Shown here: one piece after another, positions 1-7,118 of the stretch | How the letters are laid out: each line of letters opens with the position of its first letter | How positions within the stretch are numbered: the first letter of the stretch is position 1 | Assembly (NCBI RefSeq): GCF_001696605.3 | Contig: NZ_CP031716.1 | Span: 2,046,001-2,110,000, forward strand | Source: Acinetobacter wuhouensis | Lineage (GTDB): Bacteria > Pseudomonadota > Gammaproteobacteria > Pseudomonadales > Moraxellaceae | Direction: 5' to 3' | DNA: 64,000 nucleotides | The notes under the pieces: model-generated | Told to the model about the DNA's origin: nothing | The model's database searches: none | Seen by the model: only the letters and a program-made list of their open reading frames with translations | Position numbers and translations under genes: made by a program

Positions 1-90
1 CTCTGAACCTTCACCACACCAAGGACAAGGTAAAGCTTTTACATCAGGACGCATATTGTTTTCTTGATCAGAATGCCAACGATTTTCCAT
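1..90 (-). CDS. partial phage protein with a zinc-ribbon motif
   Basis: A reading frame starts with ATG at 88-90 and runs leftward off the window edge; 30 codons are visible. The visible part contains CPWCGEG, a Cys-x2-Cys knuckle as found in short zinc-ribbon phage proteins such as the Lar family. It lies downstream of the Q-like gene and its terminator, so it should be the first gene read when that terminator is bypassed. The product cannot be named from 30 residues. Confidence 0.4.
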   Translation of the reverse strand, partial: MENRWHSDQENNMRPDVKALPCPWCGEGSE

Positions 91-113
91 GTAAGCCCCA
101 TGAGTATTCAGAC

Positions 114-148
114 AAAAAAATACCCACGAGATGGAGTCAGTGGGTATG
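114..148 (-). terminator. Rho-independent terminator after the Q-like gene
   Basis: On the minus strand an 8-bp stem (ATACCCAC / GTGGGTAT, 120-127 and 140-147) with a 12-nt loop is followed by a run of six U. It separates the Q-like antiterminator gene from the next leftward gene, which is where a lambda-like phage places a terminator that Q must overcome. Confidence 0.65.
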
Positions 149-230
149 GAAACTGCAAAACGGTAGTGAATTACTATAACTTCGTCCACTGTAACAGAAA
201 TATGCCATATCGTGGCATGCCAGTCAAACA

Positions 231-671
231 CTATTCGATTCTTAATCTTTTATCATGACCTGAAACATAGAAAGCACCACAGCTCACCATGCTTCTTAAA
301 CAGTTACGCCCCAACTTAAACTCTATTTCCATTCTTCGGTCAGATAGATTACGCATATTTTTTTCAATAAACAGCATAACTGCACGCTTAGCAGATTCAC
401 AAACTCTTGATGTTTTCTTAAAATCCACAATCCACTTGCGCACTTCTTCAGCTTCAAAATCACTTATTTCACAAATGATCTGGTCTTTCCGCAATGCTAC
501 ACCTTTATTATTTTCACATATCATCCAGTAAATTTGATTCACACCAAGACTATCAGGCTCATTGCCGCTTTTCATGCGATTGATTAAAACGTATGCGCCA
601 TACTGTTTAAACCAATCCTCGGCTGTAAACTTGCTCCAATCCATCGTTTCAATTCTCACCGCTGCATTCAT
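231..671 (-). CDS. phage antitermination protein Q-like
   Basis: The protein has 146 aa. Its N-terminal part (about residues 15-50: EDWFKQYGAY then NQIYWMI) resembles the conserved start of Q-like antiterminators of lambdoid phages, which act on RNA polymerase at the late promoter. The rest is a basic helical region with no obvious enzyme motif. Position supports the call: it follows a RuvC-like resolvase at the end of the early operon and is followed by a terminator. The family assignment rests on weak sequence resemblance plus position. A small DNA-binding protein of another kind is possible. Confidence 0.5.
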   Translation of the reverse strand: MNAAVRIETMDWSKFTAEDWFKQYGAYVLINRMKSGNEPDSLGVNQIYWMICENNKGVALRKDQIICEISDFEAEEVRKWIVDFKKTSRVCESAKRAVMLFIEKNMRNLSDRRMEIEFKLGRNCLRSMVSCGAFYVSGHDKRLRIE

Positions 672-680
672 AATTGACCC

Positions 681-758
681 TTATTTCCCAAATACACCCA
701 AAATCATCATCGTGAAAAGAAATGCAACCAACACGATCATTTCGTTTCTATCCATCAT
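681..758 (-). CDS. 25-aa single-membrane-segment micro-ORF
   Basis: The start ATG overlaps the stop of the upstream RuvC-like gene in an ATGA arrangement, which suggests translational coupling. The product is almost entirely one hydrophobic helix (IVLVAFLFTMMILGVFG) after a short polar start. It fills the only gap between the resolvase and Q-like genes. Function unknown. Micro-ORFs of this size in early phage operons are often missed. Confidence 0.45.
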   Translation of the reverse strand: MMDRNEMIVLVAFLFTMMILGVFGK

Positions 759-1186
759 CCCATCCCCCAAATCAACATACCCGCATCACGCTGCTCTTGA
801 TTCGTTCGACCTTGCCAGCCAGTAATGCGATTAAATTCTTCTGAATTCTTTTTGGTTTTGGTTGGTCTTACCAGCACCACTGCCAAACCCAATGATTCAG
901 CCATTTCAGAAAGTAAAATACCTGTCGCATGATTCAAACCAACACGACGTGATATTTGCTCACTAACTTGTCTCGAATGATTCCCGCCTGTTCTAAAGTT
1001 AGCCTTCTTGTTATGCCACCCTGCCTCGATCACCACTTTCTTAATCTGATCTTGGTGACTGCGAAATAACTCAACAGTTTCAGCAAAGGTCAAATTCTTC
1101 AGCTCAAATGACTGTCCTAAGATGGCCACCCCTGATTTTTCTAAGTCTGGATCAATGCCGATGATGAGGGGTTTAGGAATTTGCAT
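755..1186 (-). CDS. RuvC-like Holliday junction resolvase (phage)
   Basis: The protein has 143 aa. The N-terminus GIDPDLEKSG carries the first catalytic Asp of the RNase H-like fold, VVIEAGW near residue 52 carries the acidic second strand motif, and the C-terminus ends in QEQRDAGMLIWG, with the Asp expected from a RuvC-type active site. Such phage enzymes resolve branched DNA before packaging. The gene sits late in the early operon between two micro-ORFs, as Rap/RuvC-type genes often do upstream of Q. The start ATG at 1186 lies just before the stop of the preceding micro-ORF. Confidence 0.75.
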   Translation of the reverse strand: MQIPKPLIIGIDPDLEKSGVAILGQSFELKNLTFAETVELFRSHQDQIKKVVIEAGWHNKKANFRTGGNHSRQVSEQISRRVGLNHATGILLSEMAESLGLAVVLVRPTKTKKNSEEFNRITGWQGRTNQEQRDAGMLIWGMG

Positions 1187-1279
1187 TTAACCCCCAATCA
1201 ATTTGGTTAATGGCTCTTTGAACCACCAAGCTAAAAGCAAGATAATCAAACAGACGTATGAAATGGATTCGCTATTCAT
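1187..1279 (-). CDS. 30-aa membrane micro-ORF
   Basis: The ATG overlaps the end of the upstream gene by 8 bp (ATGAATAG), and the TAA stop lies directly before the RuvC-like start. The product has a hydrophobic core (VCLIILLLAWWF, residues 9-20) and a short basic tail. It uses the gap between two phage genes exactly, which argues for a real coding unit. Function unknown. Confidence 0.45.
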   Translation of the reverse strand: MNSESISYVCLIILLLAWWFKEPLTKLIGG

Positions 1280-1553
1280 GCTCACCTCGCAAAGCTTTCT
1301 GAATCTCATAAGCCATACTTGGCCGCATGGTTGTGTACTCATCATCAATCAATTTTTGAAGCAAAGCTTTTAGATCCTTGTCTTCGCCTTGATAAGTTTT
1401 AATGCTTTGAGCTTGATTTGAATTCCATTCTTCAAGCCGATCAATCTCAGCCTGTCTTGATCTCTGACCCATCGAAAATGCTTCAAGTCTTGTGCAATTT
1501 CTTGAATGTTGATTTTTCTTGCAATATTCATCAAAAGTCATTTGTTTATCCAT
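1272..1553 (-). CDS. hypothetical phage protein
   Basis: The protein has 93 aa from the ATG at 1553, which overlaps the 3' end of the HNH gene by 8 bp. An upstream in-frame start exists but would lie deep inside the HNH gene. The sequence is charged and helical (RQAEIDRLEEW, KDLKALLQKLIDDE) with no catalytic motif. It is part of the tightly overlapping leftward early operon. Function unknown. Confidence 0.6.
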   Translation of the reverse strand: MDKQMTFDEYCKKNQHSRNCTRLEAFSMGQRSRQAEIDRLEEWNSNQAQSIKTYQGEDKDLKALLQKLIDDEYTTMRPSMAYEIQKALRGEHE

Positions 1554-2265
1554 GACGTTCCGCCTCCAAGATTGCTTGAGGAATCCCCATCTTTTCAAAA
1601 TAAAAAACTATTGGCTCTTGTATGAATTTAACCAACCCAAAACGAACTAAATGACGCACTTGGGAGCAATCCCTAATAACCTGAACATCTCGATAGTGAG
1701 CAAGCAAATCACGCCAAGCCTCTAGCGACATTGATCGCTTGTTGTGATTGCATGCTGTGCAAGCTGGTACAAGATTCTCAATAACATCATTTTCAGGTTT
1801 AGATGGCTTACCAGTTTCAATGTCACGTACGACCGCAATCAAATGATCCGCATGCCATTTATCACCAAGCAATTCGCCACAATAAGCACAATGACCGCCA
1901 AATTTTTGCTTTAATTCAGCACGTTGAATTTTGGTTAATTTCATAACTCCATCACCTTCAATTTTCTCATGGCTTAACTCTGCATAAGCTGCAAGTTCTT
2001 CCGCCTCAGATCGTCCGTAATAGTGGTGTTCAATGGCGGTGCGGAGGTCGTTAATTGAAATAAAAACATCAAAACTAAAAACATCAGTTTCAAACCAATT
2101 TTGATCATATGGATTCCACATCTCACAATCTTTATATCTAATGTTTTTGAAATAATTAGGTGTTAAGTTGGTATGACTTGCCTCCTCAGGCGCACCCTCC
2201 ACAATCGCCTTTGCCTTTTCAATGCCACCCACTTGCTCGATTAGGTTGTTTGTAGTTGTGGTCAT
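1546..2265 (-). CDS. HNH nuclease-domain phage protein
   Basis: The protein has 239 aa. The N-terminal ~100 residues resemble no family I recognise. The middle carries an HNH core: CAYCGE, then WHADHLIAV, then NLVPACTACNHNKRSM, i.e. two zinc-binding Cys pairs around the His-Asp-His and Asn-His elements (about residues 124-178). HNH enzymes cut DNA and in phages serve in packaging, homing or nicking. Here it sits in the early operon, not beside terminase, so a recombination or replication role is as likely as packaging. The start overlaps the upstream gene as ATGA. Confidence 0.7.
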   Translation of the reverse strand: MTTTTNNLIEQVGGIEKAKAIVEGAPEEASHTNLTPNYFKNIRYKDCEMWNPYDQNWFETDVFSFDVFISINDLRTAIEHHYYGRSEAEELAAYAELSHEKIEGDGVMKLTKIQRAELKQKFGGHCAYCGELLGDKWHADHLIAVVRDIETGKPSKPENDVIENLVPACTACNHNKRSMSLEAWRDLLAHYRDVQVIRDCSQVRHLVRFGLVKFIQEPIVFYFEKMGIPQAILEAERHG

Positions 2266-2504
2266 GCCGCTACTCCTTGCGTTCTAAGCAACTTTGCTTG
2301 TTTGAAATACAGATAGTCAGATACATTGTTAAAAGCCGTTTCTACACGAAGCAGCGCATCACTACGCACACGCTCAAAACCTAGCGGAACTTCTTGCTCA
2401 AGAGCAATGTTTAATTCATCGTTAATGCCTTTCCAACGCGTTTTAATTCCTGCACCACGATCCACTTTTAAATCACAACCAAAACGGAATTGCTCAAAAC
2501 TCAT
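2262..2504 (-). CDS. hypothetical phage protein
   Basis: An 80-aa protein whose ATG overlaps the preceding gene by 11 bp and whose stop overlaps the HNH gene start by 4 bp. It contains VDRGAGIKTRWKGIN and a helical C-terminus, and no recognised domain. Membership of the overlapping early operon is the main evidence that it is real. Confidence 0.55.
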   Translation of the reverse strand: MSFEQFRFGCDLKVDRGAGIKTRWKGINDELNIALEQEVPLGFERVRSDALLRVETAFNNVSDYLYFKQAKLLRTQGVAA

Positions 2505-2835
2505 TTTTTGGCATTTGGAACTGCGTTGGCACTGTTAAAACTTCATCTTTTTCGACTGAGTAATAATGTGAATCCACACCTAAAAACCACTCTTGCTCAA
2601 GCGGAATCAATAGGTTTTTAAGACAGATAATCAGATCACCGTGATATACGTCATAAACCACGTGCTTAGGCGTAAGCTCTTTATCAGCCAAGTCATTTTC
2701 TTCACGCCATGTATCAATGCTGTCGTTCACTTCATCAATATTGAAAGTCATTTCGAGCACATGAGTTTGATTAGCCTGTGATTGATACAGGTTTCCGATT
2801 TTGTTCGGGTTATATTTCTTATTGCGCTTTTTCAT
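2494..2835 (-). CDS. hypothetical phage protein
   Basis: The protein has 113 aa from ATG 2835, which overlaps the stop of the zinc-finger gene (ATGA). A GTG three codons upstream is possible. The start is very basic (KKRNKKYNPNK), followed by an acidic mid-section. No family recognised. The basic N-terminus suggests nucleic-acid or partner binding, which is only inference. Confidence 0.55.
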   Translation of the reverse strand: MKKRNKKYNPNKIGNLYQSQANQTHVLEMTFNIDEVNDSIDTWREENDLADKELTPKHVVYDVYHGDLIICLKNLLIPLEQEWFLGVDSHYYSVEKDEVLTVPTQFQMPKNEF

Positions 2836-3089
2836 GGTGCACACCCTTTCTCATGGCATGAACGGATTGCGTTTTTAGGACGCTGTAATCGCTGAGGCTT
2901 ATATCGAATGTAGTAGCAGCTCTTGCATGCAGCTTCATAACAAGTGCTCTTAGTGCCATCTCTTTTTGGCTTTCCTGAGTACGTAAACCAAAACTCACTA
3001 TCCAATGGCCAGTATTCATCGCATTGAATACAAAGCTTTTCGCGCCCCAATTCGGTTTCGATAAATTTAGGTTTATTTGGTTTCTTCAC
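2832..3089 (-). CDS. small zinc-binding phage protein
   Basis: The protein has 85 aa. It has CIQCDEYWP near residue 20 and CKSCYYIRY near residue 56, i.e. two Cys-x2-Cys knuckles about 35 residues apart, as in HNH-like or recombination-associated zinc ribbons. The HNH histidines are not evident. It overlaps its neighbours by 4 bp on both sides in the early operon. Its role is not known. A DNA-binding accessory protein is the likeliest reading. Confidence 0.55.
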   Translation of the reverse strand: MKKPNKPKFIETELGREKLCIQCDEYWPLDSEFWFTYSGKPKRDGTKSTCYEAACKSCYYIRYKPQRLQRPKNAIRSCHEKGCAP

Positions 3090-3895
3090 ACCCCACCCCC
3101 TACTTGTTCATCCAAAAAACGCACCGCATTCGGCAATGGTTTTTGCTCAGCCCGCAAAGCCGCTTTGTATTTTTCAAAATCATCAAACGGGTCAGGCCAA
3201 TAATCAGAATCAGATTTCATTTCCAAGTCGTGTTCAGCATGCTCAAACTTGTTTGCTTTCTTAACCTCACCACGAATTGCAATTTGTGCTTGAACAAACG
3301 CCTCTTTTGGTGTCATGCCCTGCTCACGCAATCGGTTAGTCATAGTCAAAATCAACTGCTGTTCTTCGTTTAATCCTACTTTTTGTGCCGTGGTTTTTTC
3401 CTCAGCGATTTGCTTCATTCCGATCTGCTTTGGTGGCTCATAAAACGTCTGGCTTTTCCCTTGAACTTGAGCTTTCAAAAGGTTGGCGTTATAAATCCCT
3501 TTAAATTGATTTTGAGCTTCTTTCATCTGCCCCATGTTGATTAGGTATTCAACTTGGTCAAAAGCGTATTTAGCCAGAGTGGTGATCTTGTTTTTTTTGC
3601 GGTTTTTAGTGTATTCACAGACGCGCGCCCAAGCCTCATCAATTGACCACCAAGAACCAGATACACATAACGCTCTGAATTGCGCGATAGTTGGGCAATA
3701 AGCCTGTGTGCTTAGTTGGGTTAGTCCGAAGTGGAATTGAGCCTCTGACACACCAACCATCGCACCGATGATGATAGTTTCAACTTGATCAGGAGATACG
3801 TTGCCCATCTGGTGAGTAAACAGGTTTCCGTGAATGACGCGCATGGTGTCGATAAGCTGCTGGGCTTGCTGTGGGCCAAAAAAGAAATTAGTCAT
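3086..3895 (-). CDS. phage replication protein P-like (helicase loader candidate)
   Basis: The protein has about 269 aa from ATG 3895, which overlaps the stop of the O-like gene by 8 bp. An earlier TTG start is less likely. The N-terminal half (residues ~10-100) has the pattern QLIDTMRVIHGN ... FHFGLTQLS ... CPTIAQFRALC, similar to lambda P-like helicase loaders. A charged helical region follows. The O then P order, directly after the regulators, matches lambdoid replication modules, where P delivers the host DnaB helicase to origin-bound O. The sequence match alone is modest; gene order carries much of the weight. Confidence 0.55.
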   Translation of the reverse strand: MTNFFFGPQQAQQLIDTMRVIHGNLFTHQMGNVSPDQVETIIIGAMVGVSEAQFHFGLTQLSTQAYCPTIAQFRALCVSGSWWSIDEAWARVCEYTKNRKKNKITTLAKYAFDQVEYLINMGQMKEAQNQFKGIYNANLLKAQVQGKSQTFYEPPKQIGMKQIAEEKTTAQKVGLNEEQQLILTMTNRLREQGMTPKEAFVQAQIAIRGEVKKANKFEHAEHDLEMKSDSDYWPDPFDDFEKYKAALRAEQKPLPNAVRFLDEQVGGGV

Positions 3896-4871
3896 GCTGC
3901 ACCTCAATCACATCAATGATGTTGTTTGGCTGCTGCTGATTTCGTTTTGCGTAGTAATCAGCCCATGCTTGTTCACGTTGTTGCTTTGGTTTGGCTTGAT
4001 TGGTTTGCTTTGGCTCAAATAAGCCTTGGTAGTTTCCAGTGATTGAAGTTTTCAAAGACTCATTGCTGCCATCAAATCCCCATTTCTGGAAATCTTTGTA
4101 AATCGCATTTAGGGCATTTTTAGTCAGCTTGGTTTTAGTGGTCGTTGATCGATTAGAAACAAACTGCTCCCAAAGTGAGAAATCACAGATTGGTGAGAAT
4201 CTTTCTGAGGTCAGTTTAATTACTTCGTCATAAGATAATTTGCGAGCCTTGTCTTTGCGTTCAGCTTCGGCTTTTGCTTTTTGTTGTTTTACAAAGATTG
4301 AATAACCGTAAAAATTGGCTTCCAAAGGTTTTTTAGAGCGAAGCGACTTAATTAATAATTCTATAGAAGTAATTCTATAAATTAATTCTATTGTGTCTTT
4401 AGTTATGGAAGTGCTGGCGCTTTCATATTGGAAGTGCTGGCGCTTCACTTTTGGAAGTGCTTCACTTTTGGAAGTGGTACTTTCATTTTGGAAGTGCTCA
4501 ACCAATGAGACCTCATTGATCTGGTACTCATTACCCTTGCGACTGTTCTCGCTAACCAATGTAATAACACCTAAATCAAGCAGCTCTTTGAGACCTCTTC
4601 TAACTGTGCCTGTACCCATTTTTTTAGAGCCTTCGAGCTTTCCACCCTGCAACTGTGAATAGCTCACATGGTCGGTTATCTTGTCCTTAAAGCCGTTAAT
4701 ACGATCCTCAAGTTCTGCATAGACATTTTTTGCTGCATCACTTAAAAAAGGTCGCACCTCATATCGGTATAACCGACTAGACATGACATAGCCCTTTTCA
4801 AACTTGTCAGCCATTTTTTTACCTTTGTTGAATTGGACAATGTTGTCCTCATGTTTTGGAAGTGCTGTCAT
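3888..4871 (-). CDS. phage replication initiator, O-like
   Basis: The protein has about 327 aa from ATG 4871, which overlaps the antirepressor stop as ATGA and has a good purine-rich ribosome site. Residues ~25-130 look like a winged helix: an LSDAAKNVYAELEDR helix, then GTGTVRRGLKELLDLGVITLV typical of a recognition helix and wing. A variable linker (residues ~140-160) is encoded by the repeat block at 4406-4498. The C-terminal half is basic. Lambda O has the same plan: winged-helix DNA binding, an origin inside its own gene, and P next door. Confidence 0.65.
   Translation of the reverse strand: MTALPKHEDNIVQFNKGKKMADKFEKGYVMSSRLYRYEVRPFLSDAAKNVYAELEDRINGFKDKITDHVSYSQLQGGKLEGSKKMGTGTVRRGLKELLDLGVITLVSENSRKGNEYQINEVSLVEHFQNESTTSKSEALPKVKRQHFQYESASTSITKDTIELIYRITSIELLIKSLRSKKPLEANFYGYSIFVKQQKAKAEAERKDKARKLSYDEVIKLTSERFSPICDFSLWEQFVSNRSTTTKTKLTKNALNAIYKDFQKWGFDGSNESLKTSITGNYQGLFEPKQTNQAKPKQQREQAWADYYAKRNQQQPNNIIDVIEVQHD
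4406..4498. repeat. iteron-like repeats, candidate phage origin
   Basis: Five copies of TTGGAAGTGCT or a one- to two-base variant occur with GGAAGTG starting at 4407, 4430, 4453, 4470 and 4490 (spacings 23, 23, 17, 20). A sixth copy lies near 4856-4865 at the beginning of the gene. The array is inside the O-like gene and is flanked to its left by a very AT-rich stretch (about 4335-4395), as in the lambda origin. It is too short and too irregular for a CRISPR array. Confidence 0.6.
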
Positions 4872-5608
4872 GCCGCCACTCCCTTCTCTAACCACTTCGC
4901 AATGCGAGTAATTAATTTTTGAGTAAGTTTTACCTGGGTAAATACCTTTTCACCTGATTCAGTTAATCGAGGCGCAGAAGTCACAACATGCACGAGCTTC
5001 TGATCTATAGACTTTTGATAAGCTTGAATTTTTGAATATTGATCACGGTAAACAACCTTGTGGTCAATCAAGTATTGAGCAAGTTGGTTTTGACCAATCT
5101 TGAGAACTTTTGCAGATTCACGGATACCTAATACATTGGTGCAATCAGCAATGCGGTCTAAGCCTTTTGCTTTTGGTTCAAGCGACTGAACTTTGTGCTC
5201 AAGCTCGATTACTTTTTCTGTATAACCAAGTAAGGCTTGGCGAAGGAATGCAGGGTCATCAAGATTTAAAGCAGGCTTTTTAAGTGCATCTTCCATTGCA
5301 GTCATGCGGTCAAATACCTGGGCTTGCAACTCGTAGCTGTATGACATTGCCATCAAGCAAGCTTCGCGTTTTGGGAAGCGGTAGCAAGGGCGTTGCTCAC
5401 CATTTCCAGCAAGATAAGACGAGCGAAATTTTTCGCTGGTCTCTATCCCTAAAACCTTTGGTACTTTTGCCATAAAATCAGCATGGCGAAGCTGAACTGG
5501 CTTTTCGTCAAACTTGCGGCTATCGTTGATATAATCAACAAGCTCAAGCGATACCATGGTCACTTGGTCTGTGTTATTATCATTTTGAATTTGTGCTAAC
5601 ATATTCAC
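4868..5608 (-). CDS. phage antirepressor, Rha/KilAC type
   Basis: The protein has 246 aa. The N-terminal part (VSLELVDYINDSR ... LRHADFMAKVPKVLG ... CYRFPKREACLMAMSYS) matches the Rha-type regulatory domain, and the C-terminal part (RIADCTNVLGIRESAKVLKI ... VKLTQKLITRIAKWL) matches the KilA-C/ANT antirepressor domain with its helix-turn-helix. Such proteins interfere with repressors in temperate phages. GTG at 5608 overlaps the previous stop and is better spaced from the GAGGG ribosome site than the ATG two codons later. It is the third gene of the leftward early operon. Confidence 0.75.
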   Translation of the reverse strand: MNMLAQIQNDNNTDQVTMVSLELVDYINDSRKFDEKPVQLRHADFMAKVPKVLGIETSEKFRSSYLAGNGEQRPCYRFPKREACLMAMSYSYELQAQVFDRMTAMEDALKKPALNLDDPAFLRQALLGYTEKVIELEHKVQSLEPKAKGLDRIADCTNVLGIRESAKVLKIGQNQLAQYLIDHKVVYRDQYSKIQAYQKSIDQKLVHVVTSAPRLTESGEKVFTQVKLTQKLITRIAKWLEKGVAA

Positions 5609-5931
5609 TGTTCATTTCCCTCTAGGTTTTGAATATCAAGCTCAGTAGTTACCGCTACTGGGCTTTCTTTATTTGTGGACGATGTATTCACCGTATTTGT
5701 GGTACTACCAAACGCTCTACTGAGATACTCATGTTGTTTCTTGAACTTCAGGAGCTTCTCAATGGCTGCATCCCGAATCCATTCCGAGCGTTTTATGTCG
5801 TCCATTGCTGCCAGTGCATCAATCGCCTGCAATGCTTCATGTGTCATGCGGACTGATGTTGAGTCAGTCTTTTTCCCATGCACATCAAGAAAACCTAAAT
5901 CTAGTGCTTCTTGCATATCGTCTACCCCCAT
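5605..5931 (-). CDS. ribbon-helix-helix-like phage regulator
   Basis: The protein has 108 aa. The central part, STSVRMTHEALQAIDALAAM then KRSEWIRDAAIEKLL, has the strand-helix-helix pattern of ribbon-helix-helix DNA-binding proteins. A Ser/Thr/Asn-rich tail follows. It is second in the leftward operon after the Cro-like gene, a place often held by CII or other accessory regulators. Its target cannot be read from the sequence. Confidence 0.55.
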   Translation of the reverse strand: MGVDDMQEALDLGFLDVHGKKTDSTSVRMTHEALQAIDALAAMDDIKRSEWIRDAAIEKLLKFKKQHEYLSRAFGSTTNTVNTSSTNKESPVAVTTELDIQNLEGNEQ

Positions 5932-5939
5932 TTGCCCAC

Positions 5940-6125
5940 CTATGCGCTTAGCTTTCCAAGTTTGGCTTTTAACTTCCCTTTGGTTGATATTTCAAAAACC
6001 GCCTGTGTGCTTAACGGGATGCCTTTGCGCCAATAATTAATCACAGATCGATCTCGACCAAGGATTCGAGCGAGATCAGCGTCACTTTTGGCTTTATAGA
6101 AAGTTCGCAAGTCATCTACGGTCAT
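5940..6125 (-). CDS. Cro-like repressor
   Basis: The protein has 61 aa. Helix-turn-helix pattern: KSDADLARILGRDRSVINYWRK (residues ~12-34), in which SDADLARILGRDRSVINYW aligns with Cro/YdaS-type HTH segments. It is the first leftward gene, facing the CI-like repressor across a 103-bp operator region, which is the classical Cro position. A Cro-like protein would shut down repressor synthesis once lytic growth starts. Confidence 0.7.
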   Translation of the reverse strand: MTVDDLRTFYKAKSDADLARILGRDRSVINYWRKGIPLSTQAVFEISTKGKLKAKLGKLSA

Positions 6126-6135
6126 GTTTATTTAC

Positions 6136-6210
6136 CTAAACTACGATGTTTAGTTTATTGAACAATAAGTTTAGGAATATGTCAATTTTTTTGTTTAGTA
6201 TTTTAAACAA
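6136..6210. promoter_or_regulatory. divergent control region with operator palindromes and leftward promoter
   Basis: Between the Cro-like and CI-like starts lie CTAAAC-tacgat-GTTTAG (6136-6153) and TTGTTTA-gtattt-TAAACAA (6191-6210), two palindromes sharing the GTTTA/TAAAC half-site. TTATTG-aa-CAATAA (6155-6168) lies between them. On the minus strand TTGACA (6180-6185) is a consensus -35 box; the -10 box 17 bp further (TTCAAT) is poor. Repressor binding at these palindromes would cover both start regions. Confidence 0.6.
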
Positions 6211-6228
6211 ATGTAAGGTTTTACTATT

Positions 6229-6918
6229 ATGCAAACGACATCAGATAGAATTAACCAGCGTATGAGGGACTTGGGTCTGCAACACAAGGATTTGGTTGCT
6301 GCCACTGGAGCGAGCAAAGGGACTGTTACCAACTGGATTAATGGGGTAAATAACCCAACTGGAAAGAGATTGGTTCAACTCGCTCAGGCGTTAAAAACTA
6401 CCTCTAGTTGGTTATTAACTGGAAATTCAACCCCTGAATTTACACAAGTCGAACCTTGGGATAGCAACACGCCTCTTGATGATGACGAGATTGAAATTCC
6501 ATTCTTTAAGGATTTCTCTTTTGCTTGTGGTGGTGGCTCTATTGGCGAGGCTATTGCTAATGAAACACGCAAATTGCGAATGTCTAAAGCAACGCTGCGA
6601 AACTTATCCATCATGAAAGAGAATGCCGTGGCAGCGACTGCAATCGGCGATTCAATGAGTCCAACTATTAAAGATGGCGATACAATCCATGTTGATCTTG
6701 GAAGAAAAAATATAAAAGATGGAAAAATTTTCGCTATTTGTATTGGTGGGCTTTTCTACTGCAAACGACTCTACAACTTGCCTTTGGGTGGGGTTCGTAT
6801 CGTTTCTGACAACTCTGTAGAATTTCCAGAAATACAGTTAAGCGCCCAAGAAATAATTGATCAGCAATTAGAAGTTATCGGCTGGGTTTGGCAAATATCT
6901 AGCTTAGAAAGTTGGTAA
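6229..6918 (+). CDS. CI-like prophage repressor (HTH plus S24 autopeptidase)
   Basis: The protein has 229 aa. Residues ~6-62 are an XRE helix-turn-helix (HKDLVAATGASKGTVTNWIN). The C-terminal half is a LexA/CI S24 domain with the nucleophile in GDSMSPTIKDGD and a downstream KDGKIFAI carrying the likely catalytic Lys. FACGGG near residue 100 offers the Cys-Gly cleavage site. Such repressors hold the lytic genes off and self-cleave when RecA is activated. Its own gene is divergent from the Cro-like gene and is followed by a terminator. Confidence 0.88.
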   Translation: MQTTSDRINQRMRDLGLQHKDLVAATGASKGTVTNWINGVNNPTGKRLVQLAQALKTTSSWLLTGNSTPEFTQVEPWDSNTPLDDDEIEIPFFKDFSFACGGGSIGEAIANETRKLRMSKATLRNLSIMKENAVAATAIGDSMSPTIKDGDTIHVDLGRKNIKDGKIFAICIGGLFYCKRLYNLPLGGVRIVSDNSVEFPEIQLSAQEIIDQQLEVIGWVWQISSLESW

Positions 6919-6935
6919 TCACTCACAAAATACAG

Positions 6936-6958
6936 CCTGACTATATGTCAGGTTTTTT
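6936..6958 (+). terminator. terminator of the CI-like gene
   Basis: CCTGAC-tatat-GTCAGG is followed by six T, 18 bp after the repressor stop codon. It separates repressor transcription from the next plus-strand operon. Confidence 0.75.
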
Positions 6959-7007
6959 ATTGTCTAAAAATTGGTGTTCATAAAAATAATAAAAAAAGTT
7001 CATTTTA

Positions 7008-7049
7008 CTAAACAAAAGCATTGACTCATTTTGTTTAGTTTACTAAACT
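7008..7049 (+). promoter_or_regulatory. early rightward promoter overlapped by an operator
   Basis: TTGACT (7021-7026) and TAAACT (7044-7049) are spaced by 17 bp. The palindrome GTTTAG-ttta-CTAAAC (7033-7048) covers the spacer and -10 box, and another half-site CTAAAC lies at 7008-7013. The same half-site occurs in the CI/Cro intergenic region, so the CI-like protein is the likely repressor of this operon. Confidence 0.65.
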
Positions 7050-7064
7050 AAACCTCGTAAACAC

Positions 7065-7100
7065 AAAAAAGCCCAGCTACTTTCGACAGACACTGGGCTT
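7065..7100 (-). terminator. hairpin in the early leader, terminator-like on minus
   Basis: AAGCCCAG (7069-7076) pairs with CTGGGCTT (7093-7100). On the minus strand the stem is followed by a run of U, the form of an intrinsic terminator. It could block stray leftward transcripts entering the operator region. On the plus strand it would be a 5' leader hairpin 18 bp before the first gene. Confidence 0.45.
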
Positions 7101-7118
7101 CAACACAACGAGGTCATT

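Noticed and set aside
4406-4498. Repeat array as a possible CRISPR
   Set aside because: The units are about 10 bp, the spacing is 17-23 bp and the array is coding. It fits iterons, and no cas genes are present.
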